Positions 50,713-59,518 of a stretch of DNA of 64,000 nt are shown here, piece by piece (the stretch's first letter is position 1; the number at the start of each line of letters is the position of its first letter). Under the pieces are notes generated by a model. That model searched no databases. It had not been told where the DNA came from and worked only from the letters and a program-made list of their open reading frames with translations. This DNA comes from Couchioplanes caeruleus. GTDB taxonomy: Bacteria; Actinomycetota; Actinomycetes; Mycobacteriales; Micromonosporaceae. The DNA lies in contig NZ_RJKL01000001.1 in the NCBI RefSeq assembly GCF_003751945.1, positions 6,448,001 to 6,512,000 of the forward strand, given 5' to 3'. A program made the translations under genes and the position numbers.

Positions 50713-51480
50713 TCAGGGGACTGCTGTGGCGCAGGTGGCTTCGACCGCTGCCCCGAAGCGGGCGAGCCCCTGCGGGCCGAGGGGGGCGAAGTACGGCACG
50801 AGGATCGCCGAGGTCAGCCGCTCGGCCTCCAGACGCTGCTCGCGCACCTCCTCCGGATCCCGGAAGGGCCCCCGGTATCCCATCCGCTCGGCATAGGCGG
50901 GACCCGTGCGCGGCGGCGGATGGGGCGCGGCGAGGATGGCGTCGAGCGGGGTCAGGCCGCACGCCAGGATCGCGGCGATGTGGGCGGCGCCGCGCATCTC
51001 ACGGAGGAGGTGGATCGTCAGCCCGGCCCGGCCCGGCAGCGAGGCTGGGACCGGGAGGTGACGCCAGCCGGCAAAGAGCGTGCCGAGCGCGGCGGGAGCC
51101 GCTTCGACGATCCGGCGCCCCAGGACGTCGACGGCGTCGAGGGCGCTCCGGTCGACGCCCGCGAGGCAGCGGTCGCCCCAGGCGGCGATGCGGTCCCGGT
51201 AGTGCCGCGCCACCTCATAGTGCGTCAACCCGGCGGGTACGGCGTGCCAGGCCGTACGCACCGCGTCGAAGGGCTCGAACGCGATGGCCGCCGCGGCGAC
51301 CTCCGCGGGGCAGCCGCCGAGGACACCGGCACGGCCGACGACCCAGAACTGGCTGCCGGACGCGAAGCCCAGCTCGATGCCGTACGCATCGGTCGACTTC
51401 GCCAGCAGATAGCCGCGGGTGAACTGCTGGACCGGCGCGAACACGCGGTCGACCGTCTCTGCCGCCGTGGCAGTCGTCAT
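50713..51480 (-). CDS. SCO6745-like protein of unknown function
   Basis: 255 aa, helix-rich, no membrane helix. VQQFTRGYLLAKSTDAYGIELGFASGSQFW, then VGRAGVLGGCPAEVAAAAIAFEPFDAVR and HYEVARHYRDRIAAWGDRCL resemble the actinobacterial SCO6745 family. The reaction is unknown. AGGAGAGG precedes the ATG at 51480. It follows the M20 peptidase by 28 bases in the same direction, so it may belong to the leftward arm of the biosynthetic cluster. Confidence 0.6.
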   Translation of the reverse strand: MTTATAAETVDRVFAPVQQFTRGYLLAKSTDAYGIELGFASGSQFWVVGRAGVLGGCPAEVAAAAIAFEPFDAVRTAWHAVPAGLTHYEVARHYRDRIAAWGDRCLAGVDRSALDAVDVLGRRIVEAAPAALGTLFAGWRHLPVPASLPGRAGLTIHLLREMRGAAHIAAILACGLTPLDAILAAPHPPPRTGPAYAERMGYRGPFRDPEEVREQRLEAERLTSAILVPYFAPLGPQGLARFGAAVEATCATAVP

Positions 51481-51508
51481 CTCTTTCCTCTCCTGGGCCG
51501 GTGGTGGT

Positions 51509-52693
51509 TCACCCCGGGGCGAGCCAGGCCTCGAGGACGCCGGCGAGGCGGACGAGGTCGGCGACGGCGATCCGTTCGGTGGCCTGGTGGGCGTGCTCGA
51601 TCGAACCGGGGCCGAAGATCACCAGCTCCCGCGCCAGGCCGGAATACCGCAGGGCGTTCGTGCCGAACGGCGCGACGGCGGGGGCGGTCCCGCAGGCGTC
51701 CGCCAGGAACCGGACGAGACCACTGTCGGGGCGTTGGTAGAAGGCGGGCGATCCGGCCTTGCCGTCCGGCGTCGGCGGCAGGAGCGAGGTGACCTCGCAG
51801 GGCACCGGACAGGCGTCCCGGGCGATCGCCGACATCCGCGCCAGCACCTCGTCGGGATCCTCGCCCGGCACGATGCGCCGGCCCACCGAGATCGCGCAGC
51901 GGTCGGGGATCACGTTGGCGCCCGTGCCCCCCGAGATCTGGGTGACCGACACGGTGCCGGTGCCCACCTCCGTATCAGGCGGGAGGGTCTGCAGCCGCTC
52001 GTGCTCGGCGGCGAAGGCGGCGATCACCGGCGCCATCGCCTCGATGGCGTTGACGCCCAGATCGGGACGCGCCGAGTGGGCGGCGGCGCCGTGCACGGTC
52101 ACGTCGATGAGTACCAGGCCCTTCAGGCCGTGTACCGGACGGAACTCGGTGGGTTCGGCCACGAGCATCTGGTCGATTGCCAGCCTCTGGTGTTCCGCCC
52201 ACGGCCGGAATCGCGTCGCGCCGAGCAGACCGCCGGCCTCTTCGCCGACGGAGCCGACGAGCAGGAGGGTCGGGCCGGGCCGCAGCCCGTCGCGGTGCCA
52301 CGCGTCGAGCAGCGAGAGCATCACGCCCATGGTGGCCTTGCTGTCGAGGGCGCCACGGCCCCACACGCTGCCCTCCGCGAGGCGACCGTCGAACGGCGGG
52401 TCGGTCATGTGCTCGACGGTGACGGTGTCGGTGTGCACGTCCACCGCGACGAGCCGCTCGGACCGCCCGCGGAAGCGGGCGTACACGTTCGGGCGGCCGG
52501 GCGACACCTCGTCCAGGATGACGTCGTCCGCGCCGTACGTGTGGAACCGCTCGGCGAGCCGGAGGGCGAGCGCGCTCTCCCCGACGGGCCCGTGCTCCTC
52601 GGCGCGCGGCCCAGCGTGGAGCGGATTGACGCTGGGAATGCGGACCAGTTCGGCGACCGACCGCGCCAGCGTCTGCTCGTCGATGCCAGGCAA
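51509..52693 (-). CDS. M20-family metallopeptidase (ArgE/DapE/ACY1 type)
   Basis: 394 aa. Metal ligands: His in VDVHTDTV, Asp in GALDSKATMG, Glu pair in GEEAGG, Glu in AEPTEF and His in EHAHQATE. A dimerisation lid is present between. It removes acyl groups from amino acids or splits dipeptides. The start is TTG at 52693, two bases after the cytidylyltransferase stop, with GGAG eight bases upstream, so the two genes are cotranscribed. In a cluster it may deprotect an acylated intermediate or give self-resistance. Confidence 0.86.
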   Translation of the reverse strand: MPGIDEQTLARSVAELVRIPSVNPLHAGPRAEEHGPVGESALALRLAERFHTYGADDVILDEVSPGRPNVYARFRGRSERLVAVDVHTDTVTVEHMTDPPFDGRLAEGSVWGRGALDSKATMGVMLSLLDAWHRDGLRPGPTLLLVGSVGEEAGGLLGATRFRPWAEHQRLAIDQMLVAEPTEFRPVHGLKGLVLIDVTVHGAAAHSARPDLGVNAIEAMAPVIAAFAAEHERLQTLPPDTEVGTGTVSVTQISGGTGANVIPDRCAISVGRRIVPGEDPDEVLARMSAIARDACPVPCEVTSLLPPTPDGKAGSPAFYQRPDSGLVRFLADACGTAPAVAPFGTNALRYSGLARELVIFGPGSIEHAHQATERIAVADLVRLAGVLEAWLAPG

Positions 52694-52695
52694 GC

Positions 52696-53376
52696 CTAGG
52701 CTCCGGTGCCCTCGCGCCCGGCGGGGGCGTCACCCAGTTCGTAGAGCCGGGCGGCGAGGTCGAACTGGGCCTGCGTGTCGATGTCGATGGTGAGGTTCGA
52801 GGCCTGGTGCCACATCGGCCGGGCGCCGACGAGTCCCAGCGTCGTCGCGACGTGCCGGGTCATGATCGAGCAGGTGAAACCGAGCTGGTAGAAGGTCGGC
52901 AGCTCCTGTGAGGGCCGGTGCCAGGAGCCGAACCCGAAGCCGATGGGATAGAAGTTCTGGTCGAGGAGGTACTCCTTCATCGGATAGACGACGACGATGG
53001 AGTCCGATGTGGAGGAGTCCCGGGTCTGCCAGGCCCGCACCACCGCCTCGTGGTCGTCGAAGAACGGATCCGTGGCGTGGCACCACATCACGTCGTCGTC
53101 GTCCGGGAGCTGCTTGCAGACCTCGTTGACCACCGACTGGAACGGGTAGGAGTTCTCGGCGAGGTGCGCGGGCCTCGGCAGGAACGTGGCCTCGTACTTG
53201 TCGGCCAGCAGGCGCGTCGACTCGTCCTCCGAGGAGATGTACACCTCGCCGGGCTCGGCGAGGCGGGACAACTTCCCGACCAGGATGTCCAGCAGGGACC
53301 TGCCGTGGGCGAAGGGGCGGTAGTTCTTGTCGGGCACCCTGCTCGACGAGCGCTTGGCGGGAATGACGTACTTCAT
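52696..53376 (-). CDS. NeuA/SpsF-like cytidylyltransferase
   Basis: 226 aa. YVIPAKRSSSRVPDKNYRPF is the nucleotide-binding start of CMP-sugar synthetases, DVMWCHATDPFFDDHEAV contains the acid cluster, and IDIDTQAQFDLAARL is the C-terminal metal/sugar motif. It should make a CMP-activated acid sugar or similar. No acid-sugar synthase is in the window, so the acceptor is open. ATG at 53376 has GAGG upstream. First gene of the leftward arm; divergent from the dioxygenase operon across 573 bases. Confidence 0.8.
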   Translation of the reverse strand: MKYVIPAKRSSSRVPDKNYRPFAHGRSLLDILVGKLSRLAEPGEVYISSEDESTRLLADKYEATFLPRPAHLAENSYPFQSVVNEVCKQLPDDDDVMWCHATDPFFDDHEAVVRAWQTRDSSTSDSIVVVYPMKEYLLDQNFYPIGFGFGSWHRPSQELPTFYQLGFTCSIMTRHVATTLGLVGARPMWHQASNLTIDIDTQAQFDLAARLYELGDAPAGREGTGA

Positions 53377-53949
53377 CCAGTCCTCTCTCTCTGCGAGGGA
53401 ACCCGTTCTTCACCGTGGATGACATTGGCCGGTATCCATCGAAGCGGAGGTCACTGTACCCCGGATGAAACAGCGCTGAAAGACGGTTGCCGACCCGGTC
53501 TCGTCGGTGTCGGCAAAGCGTCGCGGCATCAGCGACGCTTTTCGGTGATCCGCCGAATGGGTCCATAAGGCCACTGCTTTGCCCGAAATAGGTGTCAACG
53601 GCCGGAGCTTCGATGTCGTGTGACCAATACATCCGCGTCAGTTAATGGACTGTCTCTTGTGATCATGACTTGGCGTGTGACACGGTCTCGGTTCATGGCC
53701 GGGGGCATGATCCGTCGCGAGTGGATGTTCGGCCGCTGATCATCCAGCTCGGCGCCCGGATCCAGCAGCGGGGAGCGTGGTCGGGCCGCACCTCACGGAA
53801 TCGCACCTCACCGCCGGGCGCCGACGGGTTCGCGGGGCACCTCGCGCGGCGCCGGAACCGCCCTGTGGTAACCGGCAGGCCGTCCCTTCCCCCGTCGCCA
53901 CAGCCCGGCGCACCTCCGACGTGAATACCTACGCGCTAGGAGCAGACAC
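53377..53949. other. Divergent regulatory region of the gene cluster
   Basis: No gene is supported. It contains the leftward promoter of the cytidylyltransferase arm, the repeated upstream element at 53630-53697 and, from about 53760, a GC-rich segment before the AGGAG ribosome site of the dioxygenase gene. Confidence 0.6.
53630..53697. promoter_or_regulatory. Conserved upstream element, copy A
   Basis: This 68-base stretch is identical at 60 positions to 60426-60493, upstream of the second rightward operon. Shared core segments include GTTAATGGACTGTC, CTTGTGATC and TGTGACACGGTC. Weaker similarity continues for about another 60 bases (GAGTGGATGTTC, TCCAGCTC). It probably binds a cluster regulator or holds duplicate promoters. 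Confidence 0.75.
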
Positions 53950-54888
53950 GTGGCTATAAAGCTTGCACCACTGCATCCAGTTTTCGTCGCCGAAGTGACG
54001 GGTGTCGATCTTGCTTCGCCTATTGACGACGATGTCTTCGCCGAAATCGAAGCGGCCTTCCACCAATATGCAGTGCTGGTCTTCCCCGGTCAGCCGCTGA
54101 CCGACGACCAGCAGCTCGCCTTCACCGAGCGCTTCGGCCCGCTGGAGACGGCCCCGAACTATGCCGGCAAGGCGTTGCGCCTGCGCAACGAGTTCACCGA
54201 CATTTCCAACCTCGACCACGAGGGCAGGATCCTGGATCCGAAGGACCGGTTGAACCAGTACAACCTGGGCAACCAGTTGTGGCACACCGACAGCTCGTTC
54301 AAGGCGCGGCGGGCGAAGTGCTCGCTGCTGTCCGCCCGCGAGGTCACCTCGACCGGTGGCGAAACCCAGTACGCGGACCTGCGCGCGGCCTACGACGCCC
54401 TGCCGGAGGAACGCAAGAGCCAGCTCCACGGGCTCGTCGCGGAGCACAGCATCGCCACCTCACGCCGCAAGACCGGGTTCGACGGCTTCAACAGCGAGAT
54501 CACCGCCACCCTGCCGCCGGTGCCGCAGCGGCTCGTCGATTACTACCCGGAGTCCGGGCGCACGAGCCTCTATCTCGCCTCCCACGCCTCGCACATCGTC
54601 GGCTGGCCGGTCGAAAAGGGGGAGGCGCTGCTCCAGGAGCTCATCGAGTTCGCGACCCAGGAGCGCTTCGTCTACACCCAGAAGTGGACGGTCGGGGACC
54701 TGGTGCTGTGGGACAACCGGTGCACCATGCACCGCGGCCGGCCGTACGACCCGACGCAGCGCCGCGTGCTGCATCGCACCACGGTCTCCGACATCGCCAC
54801 CTCGTACCTCGAGCCGCCGGCGATGCCCGGGGAGATGGCCGGCTCGCGCCAGGGGGCATCGGGGGCCGGCCCACGTGCGGCCGGCTGA
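53950..54888 (+). CDS. TauD/TfdA-family Fe(II)/2-oxoglutarate dioxygenase
   Basis: 312 aa. The iron triad is His112 and Asp114 in LWHTDSSF and His261 in CTMHRGRPYD, with an Arg ten to fifteen residues after for 2-oxoglutarate. LVFPGQPLTDDQQLAFTERFGPLE is the family's N-terminal mark. It should hydroxylate, desaturate or decarboxylate a small acid. AGGAG lies seven bases before the GTG at 53950. First gene of the rightward operon. The last 25 residues are disordered and Gly/Ala-rich. Confidence 0.9.
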   Translation: MAIKLAPLHPVFVAEVTGVDLASPIDDDVFAEIEAAFHQYAVLVFPGQPLTDDQQLAFTERFGPLETAPNYAGKALRLRNEFTDISNLDHEGRILDPKDRLNQYNLGNQLWHTDSSFKARRAKCSLLSAREVTSTGGETQYADLRAAYDALPEERKSQLHGLVAEHSIATSRRKTGFDGFNSEITATLPPVPQRLVDYYPESGRTSLYLASHASHIVGWPVEKGEALLQELIEFATQERFVYTQKWTVGDLVLWDNRCTMHRGRPYDPTQRRVLHRTTVSDIATSYLEPPAMPGEMAGSRQGASGAGPRAAG

Positions 54889-54954
54889 TCCGCACGAGTC
54901 CTGCTCGGCGTTCGTCGTGGCACCACGACACTTCAACTCGAACGGGGATGGACA

Positions 54955-55791
54955 ATGACGAACGCCGCGCGTCTCATCATCGTCGGCTGCGGCCACATGG
55001 GGCTCGCGATCGTCCGGGGGCTGCTCGGCGTGCCGCCTCACCGCGACATCGTCGTCGTGGAGACCAGCGCCGAGCGGCGTGCGGTGCTGTCGGCGTACGG
55101 CGGTTTCACGATCGCCTCCGAGCTGGAGATCGCCGAGGGCGACTTCGTCGTACTCGCCATCCCGCCGCAGGTCTTCGGTGCCTTCGCCGACGCCCAGCGC
55201 CACCGGTTCACGCCGCGGACGCCGGTGCTGTCGGTGATGGCGGGGCTCACGTCCCGCGCCATCGCCACGGCGCTGGGCACCTCCGAAGTCGTGCGCGCCA
55301 TTCCCAACACCCCGTCCGAGGTGTTCGAGGGCATGTCCGTCTACTTCGCGGAAGCGGCGGTGTCACCGCGGACGATCGCACAGTCGGACGAGCTGCTGAG
55401 GGCGATCGGCAAGGCGTTCCGGGTCGGCGCCGAGGAGCTGGTCGACGACGCCACGGCGATCTGCGGTGGTGGGCCGGCGTTCGTCAGCTACATCGTCGAC
55501 GCCTTCTGCCAGTTCGCCACGTCCTGCGGTTTCACCGAGGCGGCCGGCCGCGAGATGGCGGTGCAGGTGTTCGGTGGCACCGCGACCCTGATCGCGGAGA
55601 GCGGCAAGCCGCCGATGCAGCTCTGCCGCGAGGTGATGACCCCGAACGGCACCACCGAGCGCGGGATCGCCGCGTTCGACGCCGCCGATCTGAAGAAGTC
55701 GGTTCTGGCCGCTCTCACCGCGTCCGCACTGCGCTCGCGGGAGCTCGCCTCCATGAGCGCGGGCGTACGCGTCGGTGAGACCGATGGCTGA
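54955..55791 (+). CDS. Pyrroline-5-carboxylate reductase-like imine reductase
   Basis: 278 aa. LIIVGCGHMGLAIVRGLL is the Rossmann NAD(P) site (Gly11, Gly13, Gly16). VVRAIPNTPSEVFEGMSVYF, CGGGPAFVSYIVDAF and VMTPNGTTERGIAAFD follow ProC order, but the last motif reads TPNGTTERG where ProC has SPGGTT. A changed imine substrate is likely. ATG 54955 has GGGGATGG upstream. It sits in a cluster between a dioxygenase and a methyltransferase, and overlaps the latter, so proline synthesis is improbable. Confidence 0.85.
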   Translation: MTNAARLIIVGCGHMGLAIVRGLLGVPPHRDIVVVETSAERRAVLSAYGGFTIASELEIAEGDFVVLAIPPQVFGAFADAQRHRFTPRTPVLSVMAGLTSRAIATALGTSEVVRAIPNTPSEVFEGMSVYFAEAAVSPRTIAQSDELLRAIGKAFRVGAEELVDDATAICGGGPAFVSYIVDAFCQFATSCGFTEAAGREMAVQVFGGTATLIAESGKPPMQLCREVMTPNGTTERGIAAFDAADLKKSVLAALTASALRSRELASMSAGVRVGETDG

Positions 55792-56764
55792 AGGGTTGCT
55801 CGGCGGTGGTGACGCCGCCACGGCTTCCAATCCCGGGTGCGAGACCTACGATGCCTGCTTCGACCTCGGACACCGCTTCCGCCTGCACGACCGGCCGGGG
55901 ACGTTCCGGGTCAGCCAGGCGGGTCTCGCCCTCGGGGACCATCTGGTCGGCAACGTCCGCGAGAGCGAGCTCGCCGGCCGCATCCTCGACATCGGCACCG
56001 GAAGCGGCGCGATCGCGCTGCTGCTCCGCGCGCTGGGAGCCGCCTCCATCGCGGCCACCGACATCTCCGCGTCGGCGGTGTCGACGGCCCGGCAGAACGA
56101 ACTCGAGAACTTCGGTGACTCGGTCATCGACTTCTGGCACAGCGATCTGTTCCCCGGCGCCGAGGACGGTCAACGGGAGCGCTTCGACCTCATCGTCTTC
56201 AATCCGCCGGGATGGCGCAGCCCGTCCGAGCTGCTCAAGGCGGAGCTGGAGGCGAAGCGGCACTCGCTCGACCTGGAGGCCATGTTCTACGGCGACAGCG
56301 TCCTGCTGCGGTTCCTTCAGCACTTGCCGGAGCATCTGGCGGAGAACGGTCGCGCAATCATCGGCCTGAACTCGCTGATCGGCATCGCCGACATCTTCGG
56401 GCGTTCCCGATCGACGGACCGGCCGGTGAACGACGCCACCATCCACTCCCGGCTGTTGGAGCGGCACGAGTTCCCGCTGCTGTTCTACACCGAGGAGTGG
56501 CTGCAGGTACGCAACTCCCTGCTGGCCCAGTTCGAGCAGGGGCGCCACGACTACGCGGCCACCTACGTCACCAAGGGCAACACCATCCACTGGTTCTACG
56601 AGATCACCGAGGTCACCGTGACAAAGCCGGCAACGCCCTCCCTGGTGTCCCAGATCGCGGACCCCGCTCCCGCCCATGCCCGGCTGCTCCCGTTCGCGGA
56701 GATGACGACGGCTCCCGTGCGGGCCTTCCAGCATTCCGCCGGACCCGAGCCGCTCGTCGGTTAG
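55784..56764 (+). CDS. HemK-like class I N-methyltransferase
   Basis: 326 aa. RILDIGTGSGAIALLLRALG is motif I; LIVFNPPGWRSPSELL holds NPPG-W at Asn140, a variant of the NPPY/F motif used by N-methyltransferases. The following helix and beta-hairpin are like PrmC/HemK proteins, but the C-terminus extends 60 residues. The acceptor is probably an amine or amide of the pathway product. ATG 55784 overlaps the preceding gene by eight bases. Confidence 0.78.
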   Translation: MAEGLLGGGDAATASNPGCETYDACFDLGHRFRLHDRPGTFRVSQAGLALGDHLVGNVRESELAGRILDIGTGSGAIALLLRALGAASIAATDISASAVSTARQNELENFGDSVIDFWHSDLFPGAEDGQRERFDLIVFNPPGWRSPSELLKAELEAKRHSLDLEAMFYGDSVLLRFLQHLPEHLAENGRAIIGLNSLIGIADIFGRSRSTDRPVNDATIHSRLLERHEFPLLFYTEEWLQVRNSLLAQFEQGRHDYAATYVTKGNTIHWFYEITEVTVTKPATPSLVSQIADPAPAHARLLPFAEMTTAPVRAFQHSAGPEPLVG

Positions 56765-56766
56765 CC

Positions 56767-57957
56767 ATGGACACGACCATCCCGGCCGTCGCGCCCACCT
56801 ACGATGCCGTGGTCGTCGGCCTGGGCATCATGGGGGCGTCGGCGCTCTGGCAGCTCAGCCGGCGCGGGTTGCGGGTCCTCGGCGTCGAGGCGGGCGGGCC
56901 GCTGCACGAACTCGGCTCCTCCCATGGACAGACGCGCATCTTCCGCCGGGCGTACTGGGAAGGCGATCAGTACGTCCCCCTGCTGAACCGCTCGTACGCC
57001 GGCTGGATGGAGCTCGGCGAGGCGGCTCAGGACAGCATCGCGGTGACGACCGGTGGCCTCTTCGTCGGTCCTCCCGCGTCGAAGCTGGTGCACGGCTCGC
57101 GTGAGACGGCGACCCGGTGCGCCATCGCCCACGAGTATCTGGACGCCGGCGAGATCTCCCGCCGGTTCCCCGCCTTCCACGTCCGAGACGATGCCGTGGC
57201 CGTCTACGAGCCGGACGCCATGATGCTCTTCTCCGATCGCGCCCGGCTCGGCTACCTCTCGCAGGCGACCGCCGCCGGAGCCCACCTCGTCCACGGCCGG
57301 GCCGTCCGGGCACTGCATCCCGCGGCCGGCGGCACTCTGACGGTCGCGGGCGACGGGTGGCAGGTGAGCTGCGGCGCGGTCGTGCTGGCGGTCGGCGGCT
57401 GGATCGGCGAGTTCCTGCCCGGCGAGATCGGCCCGCTGGTCACCCCGATGCGCATCCCCGTCTACGAGTTCGACCTGGCGGAATCGTCCCAGCGCGACCA
57501 TCTCCTCGGACGGTTCCCCGTTTTCCTCTTCGAGAATTCCGCCGGAGCCCTGATCTACGGGCTGCCCCGGTGGCGGGCCGTGGGCGGTGGCCTGAAGATC
57601 GGGTTTCACAACCGCCAGTTGTCACCCCTCGAGCTCGGGGAGGACCGGCGCCCGCCGAGCGACGCGGAACGGCTCGAGCTCTGGCGGACGATCAAGGACC
57701 TCCTGCCGGGGGTGCGCAGCACGGGACGCGGCAAATCCTGCGTGTACACGATGTCGGGCGACGAAAGCTTCTACATCGGACGGTCCCAGGAGATCGCCGG
57801 CGTCGTCTATGTGAGCGCCTGTTCGGGGCACGGCTTCAAATTCGCGCCCGGCATCGGCGAAGTGCTGGCGCAGCTCGCGATCGACGGCCGATCGGCGCTC
57901 GATATCTCGGCTTTCGGACCGCAACGAGCGGCGCCCACGGGCGTGAGGCAACGGTGA
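56767..57957 (+). CDS. Sarcosine-oxidase-like flavoenzyme (MSOX/MTOX family)
   Basis: 396 aa. VVVGLGIMGASALWQLSRRG is the FAD site, SSHGQTRIFRRAYWEGDQYV the substrate-side loop, GKSCVYTMSGDESFYIG contains Cys325 at the position that binds FAD covalently in monomeric sarcosine oxidase, and SGHGFKFAPGIGEVLA closes the site. It oxidises a secondary amine or N-methylamino acid to an imine with H2O2 release. It starts two bases after the methyltransferase stop. Confidence 0.88.
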   Translation: MDTTIPAVAPTYDAVVVGLGIMGASALWQLSRRGLRVLGVEAGGPLHELGSSHGQTRIFRRAYWEGDQYVPLLNRSYAGWMELGEAAQDSIAVTTGGLFVGPPASKLVHGSRETATRCAIAHEYLDAGEISRRFPAFHVRDDAVAVYEPDAMMLFSDRARLGYLSQATAAGAHLVHGRAVRALHPAAGGTLTVAGDGWQVSCGAVVLAVGGWIGEFLPGEIGPLVTPMRIPVYEFDLAESSQRDHLLGRFPVFLFENSAGALIYGLPRWRAVGGGLKIGFHNRQLSPLELGEDRRPPSDAERLELWRTIKDLLPGVRSTGRGKSCVYTMSGDESFYIGRSQEIAGVVYVSACSGHGFKFAPGIGEVLAQLAIDGRSALDISAFGPQRAAPTGVRQR

Positions 57958-57966
57958 GGGGCACAC

Positions 57967-59511
57967 ATGGATCACGAACAGCACGGCGGTAGGGCCGGAT
58001 CGGTCACTGCGCCGAGCGCGCTGCCCGGGCTGCCCGCCGACTACCGTCCCTGGCCGGCGCTCTGGGCGTTGGTGGCGGGCATCTTCATGATCCTGGTGGA
58101 CTCCACCATCGTCGCGGTGGCCGCCGACGCCCTCTGGGTGGACCTGAAGACCGACCTCAATGCGGTCATCTGGGTCACCAGCGGCTATCTGCTGGCTTAT
58201 GTGGTGCCGCTGCTGCTGTCGGGCAAGCTCGGCGACATGTTCGGACCCAAGCGCCTCTACCTGATCGGCCTGGTGGTCTTCACCGCCGCGTCGGCCTGGT
58301 GCGGCTTCTCGCGCACGCCGGAGATGCTGATCGCGGCGCGGGTGGTGCAGGGGCTCGGCGCCGCGCTGATGGCGCCGCAGACGATGAGCGTGATCACCCG
58401 TACCTTCCCGGCGCACAAGCGGGGTTCCGCCATGGCCCTGTGGGGCGCGGCGGCGGGGGTGGCGATCCTGGTGGGACCGCTGGCCGGCGGTCTCCTGGTG
58501 GACGGCTTCGGCTGGCCGTGGGTGTTCTTCGTCAACGTCCCGCTGGGCGTGCTCGCCTTCGTCGCCGCGGTGCTGCTGGTGCCCAACCTGCCCACGCACC
58601 GGCACCGGATCGACTACCCGGGCATTCTCCTCAGCGGTGTCGGCCTGTTCCTGCTGGTTTTCGGGCTCCAGGAGGGACAGCGGTACGACTGGGGGCACAT
58701 CCGCGACATCGGGCCGCTGCCGATCTCGGTGTGGGGACTGATCATCGCCGGCGTCGGGGCACTGGCGGTGTTCGTATGGTGGCAGTCGCGGGCGGAGGAA
58801 CCGCTGATGACCCTCAGCCTGTTCCGGGACCGCAACTTCACCCTGTCCAATCTGGCCGTCGCCTGCATGGGATTCGCGTTCACCGGGATGGCCGTCCCCC
58901 TGATGCTGTTCGCGCAGAAGTCGATGGGACTGAGCCCCACGGAGTCGGCGGCGCTGCTGATCCCGCTGGCCGTGCTCTCGGGAGCGCTGGCGGCCCCGGC
59001 GGGCAGGCTGGCCGACCGGGTGCACCCGCGGTATCTGACCGGCTTCGGCTTCGTCGTCAGCGCCGCCGCCCTCGTCTGGGTCGGTCTCGTGGCGGACGGC
59101 AGCAGCGGCGTGGCCGACGTGCTGGCGCCGATCGCCCTGATCGGCGTGGGCAACGCCTTCATCTGGGGTCCGCTGACCGCCACCGCCAACCGCAACCTGC
59201 CGCTGCACCTCGCCGGCGCCGGATCCGGCGTCTACAACACCACCCGGCAGGTGGGCGCCGTGCTGGGCAGCGCCGCGGTGGGGGTGCTCATGCAGCACCA
59301 GGTCGAAGACAAGCTCGAGCCGCTCGTCCCCGGCATGCCGGCCGGGGCGGGGCAGGACGTCGCCCAATCTCTGGGGCCGCTGCCGGAACTGCTGCGCGGC
59401 CCGTTCGCCGAGGCCATGGGGGCCAGCGTCTTCCTGCCCGCCATCGTGCTGGTGTTCGCCTTCGTGGTGGTGCAGTTCTTCGCCACGCCGGTCCACCTGT
59501 CCCGTGAGTGA
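57967..59511 (+). CDS. DHA2-family MFS drug exporter
   Basis: 514 aa, 14 membrane helices, with WALVAGIFMILVDSTIVAVA, GKLGDMFGPKRLYLIGLVVFTAAS (motif A), ARVVQGLGAALMAPQTMSVI and GPLAGGLLVDGFGWPWVFFVNVPLG (motif C), as in the EmrB/QacA group. It likely exports the cluster product. GAGG-like site precedes the ATG at 57967. It ends seven bases before the convergent PIG-L stop. Confidence 0.92.
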   Translation: MDHEQHGGRAGSVTAPSALPGLPADYRPWPALWALVAGIFMILVDSTIVAVAADALWVDLKTDLNAVIWVTSGYLLAYVVPLLLSGKLGDMFGPKRLYLIGLVVFTAASAWCGFSRTPEMLIAARVVQGLGAALMAPQTMSVITRTFPAHKRGSAMALWGAAAGVAILVGPLAGGLLVDGFGWPWVFFVNVPLGVLAFVAAVLLVPNLPTHRHRIDYPGILLSGVGLFLLVFGLQEGQRYDWGHIRDIGPLPISVWGLIIAGVGALAVFVWWQSRAEEPLMTLSLFRDRNFTLSNLAVACMGFAFTGMAVPLMLFAQKSMGLSPTESAALLIPLAVLSGALAAPAGRLADRVHPRYLTGFGFVVSAAALVWVGLVADGSSGVADVLAPIALIGVGNAFIWGPLTATANRNLPLHLAGAGSGVYNTTRQVGAVLGSAAVGVLMQHQVEDKLEPLVPGMPAGAGQDVAQSLGPLPELLRGPFAEAMGASVFLPAIVLVFAFVVVQFFATPVHLSRE

Positions 59512-59518
59512 GCGGCCG

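Noticed and set aside
53670..53924. An 84-codon frame in the cluster regulatory region
   Set aside because: It begins inside the repeated element; the second copy has no equal frame, and the protein is low in complexity.
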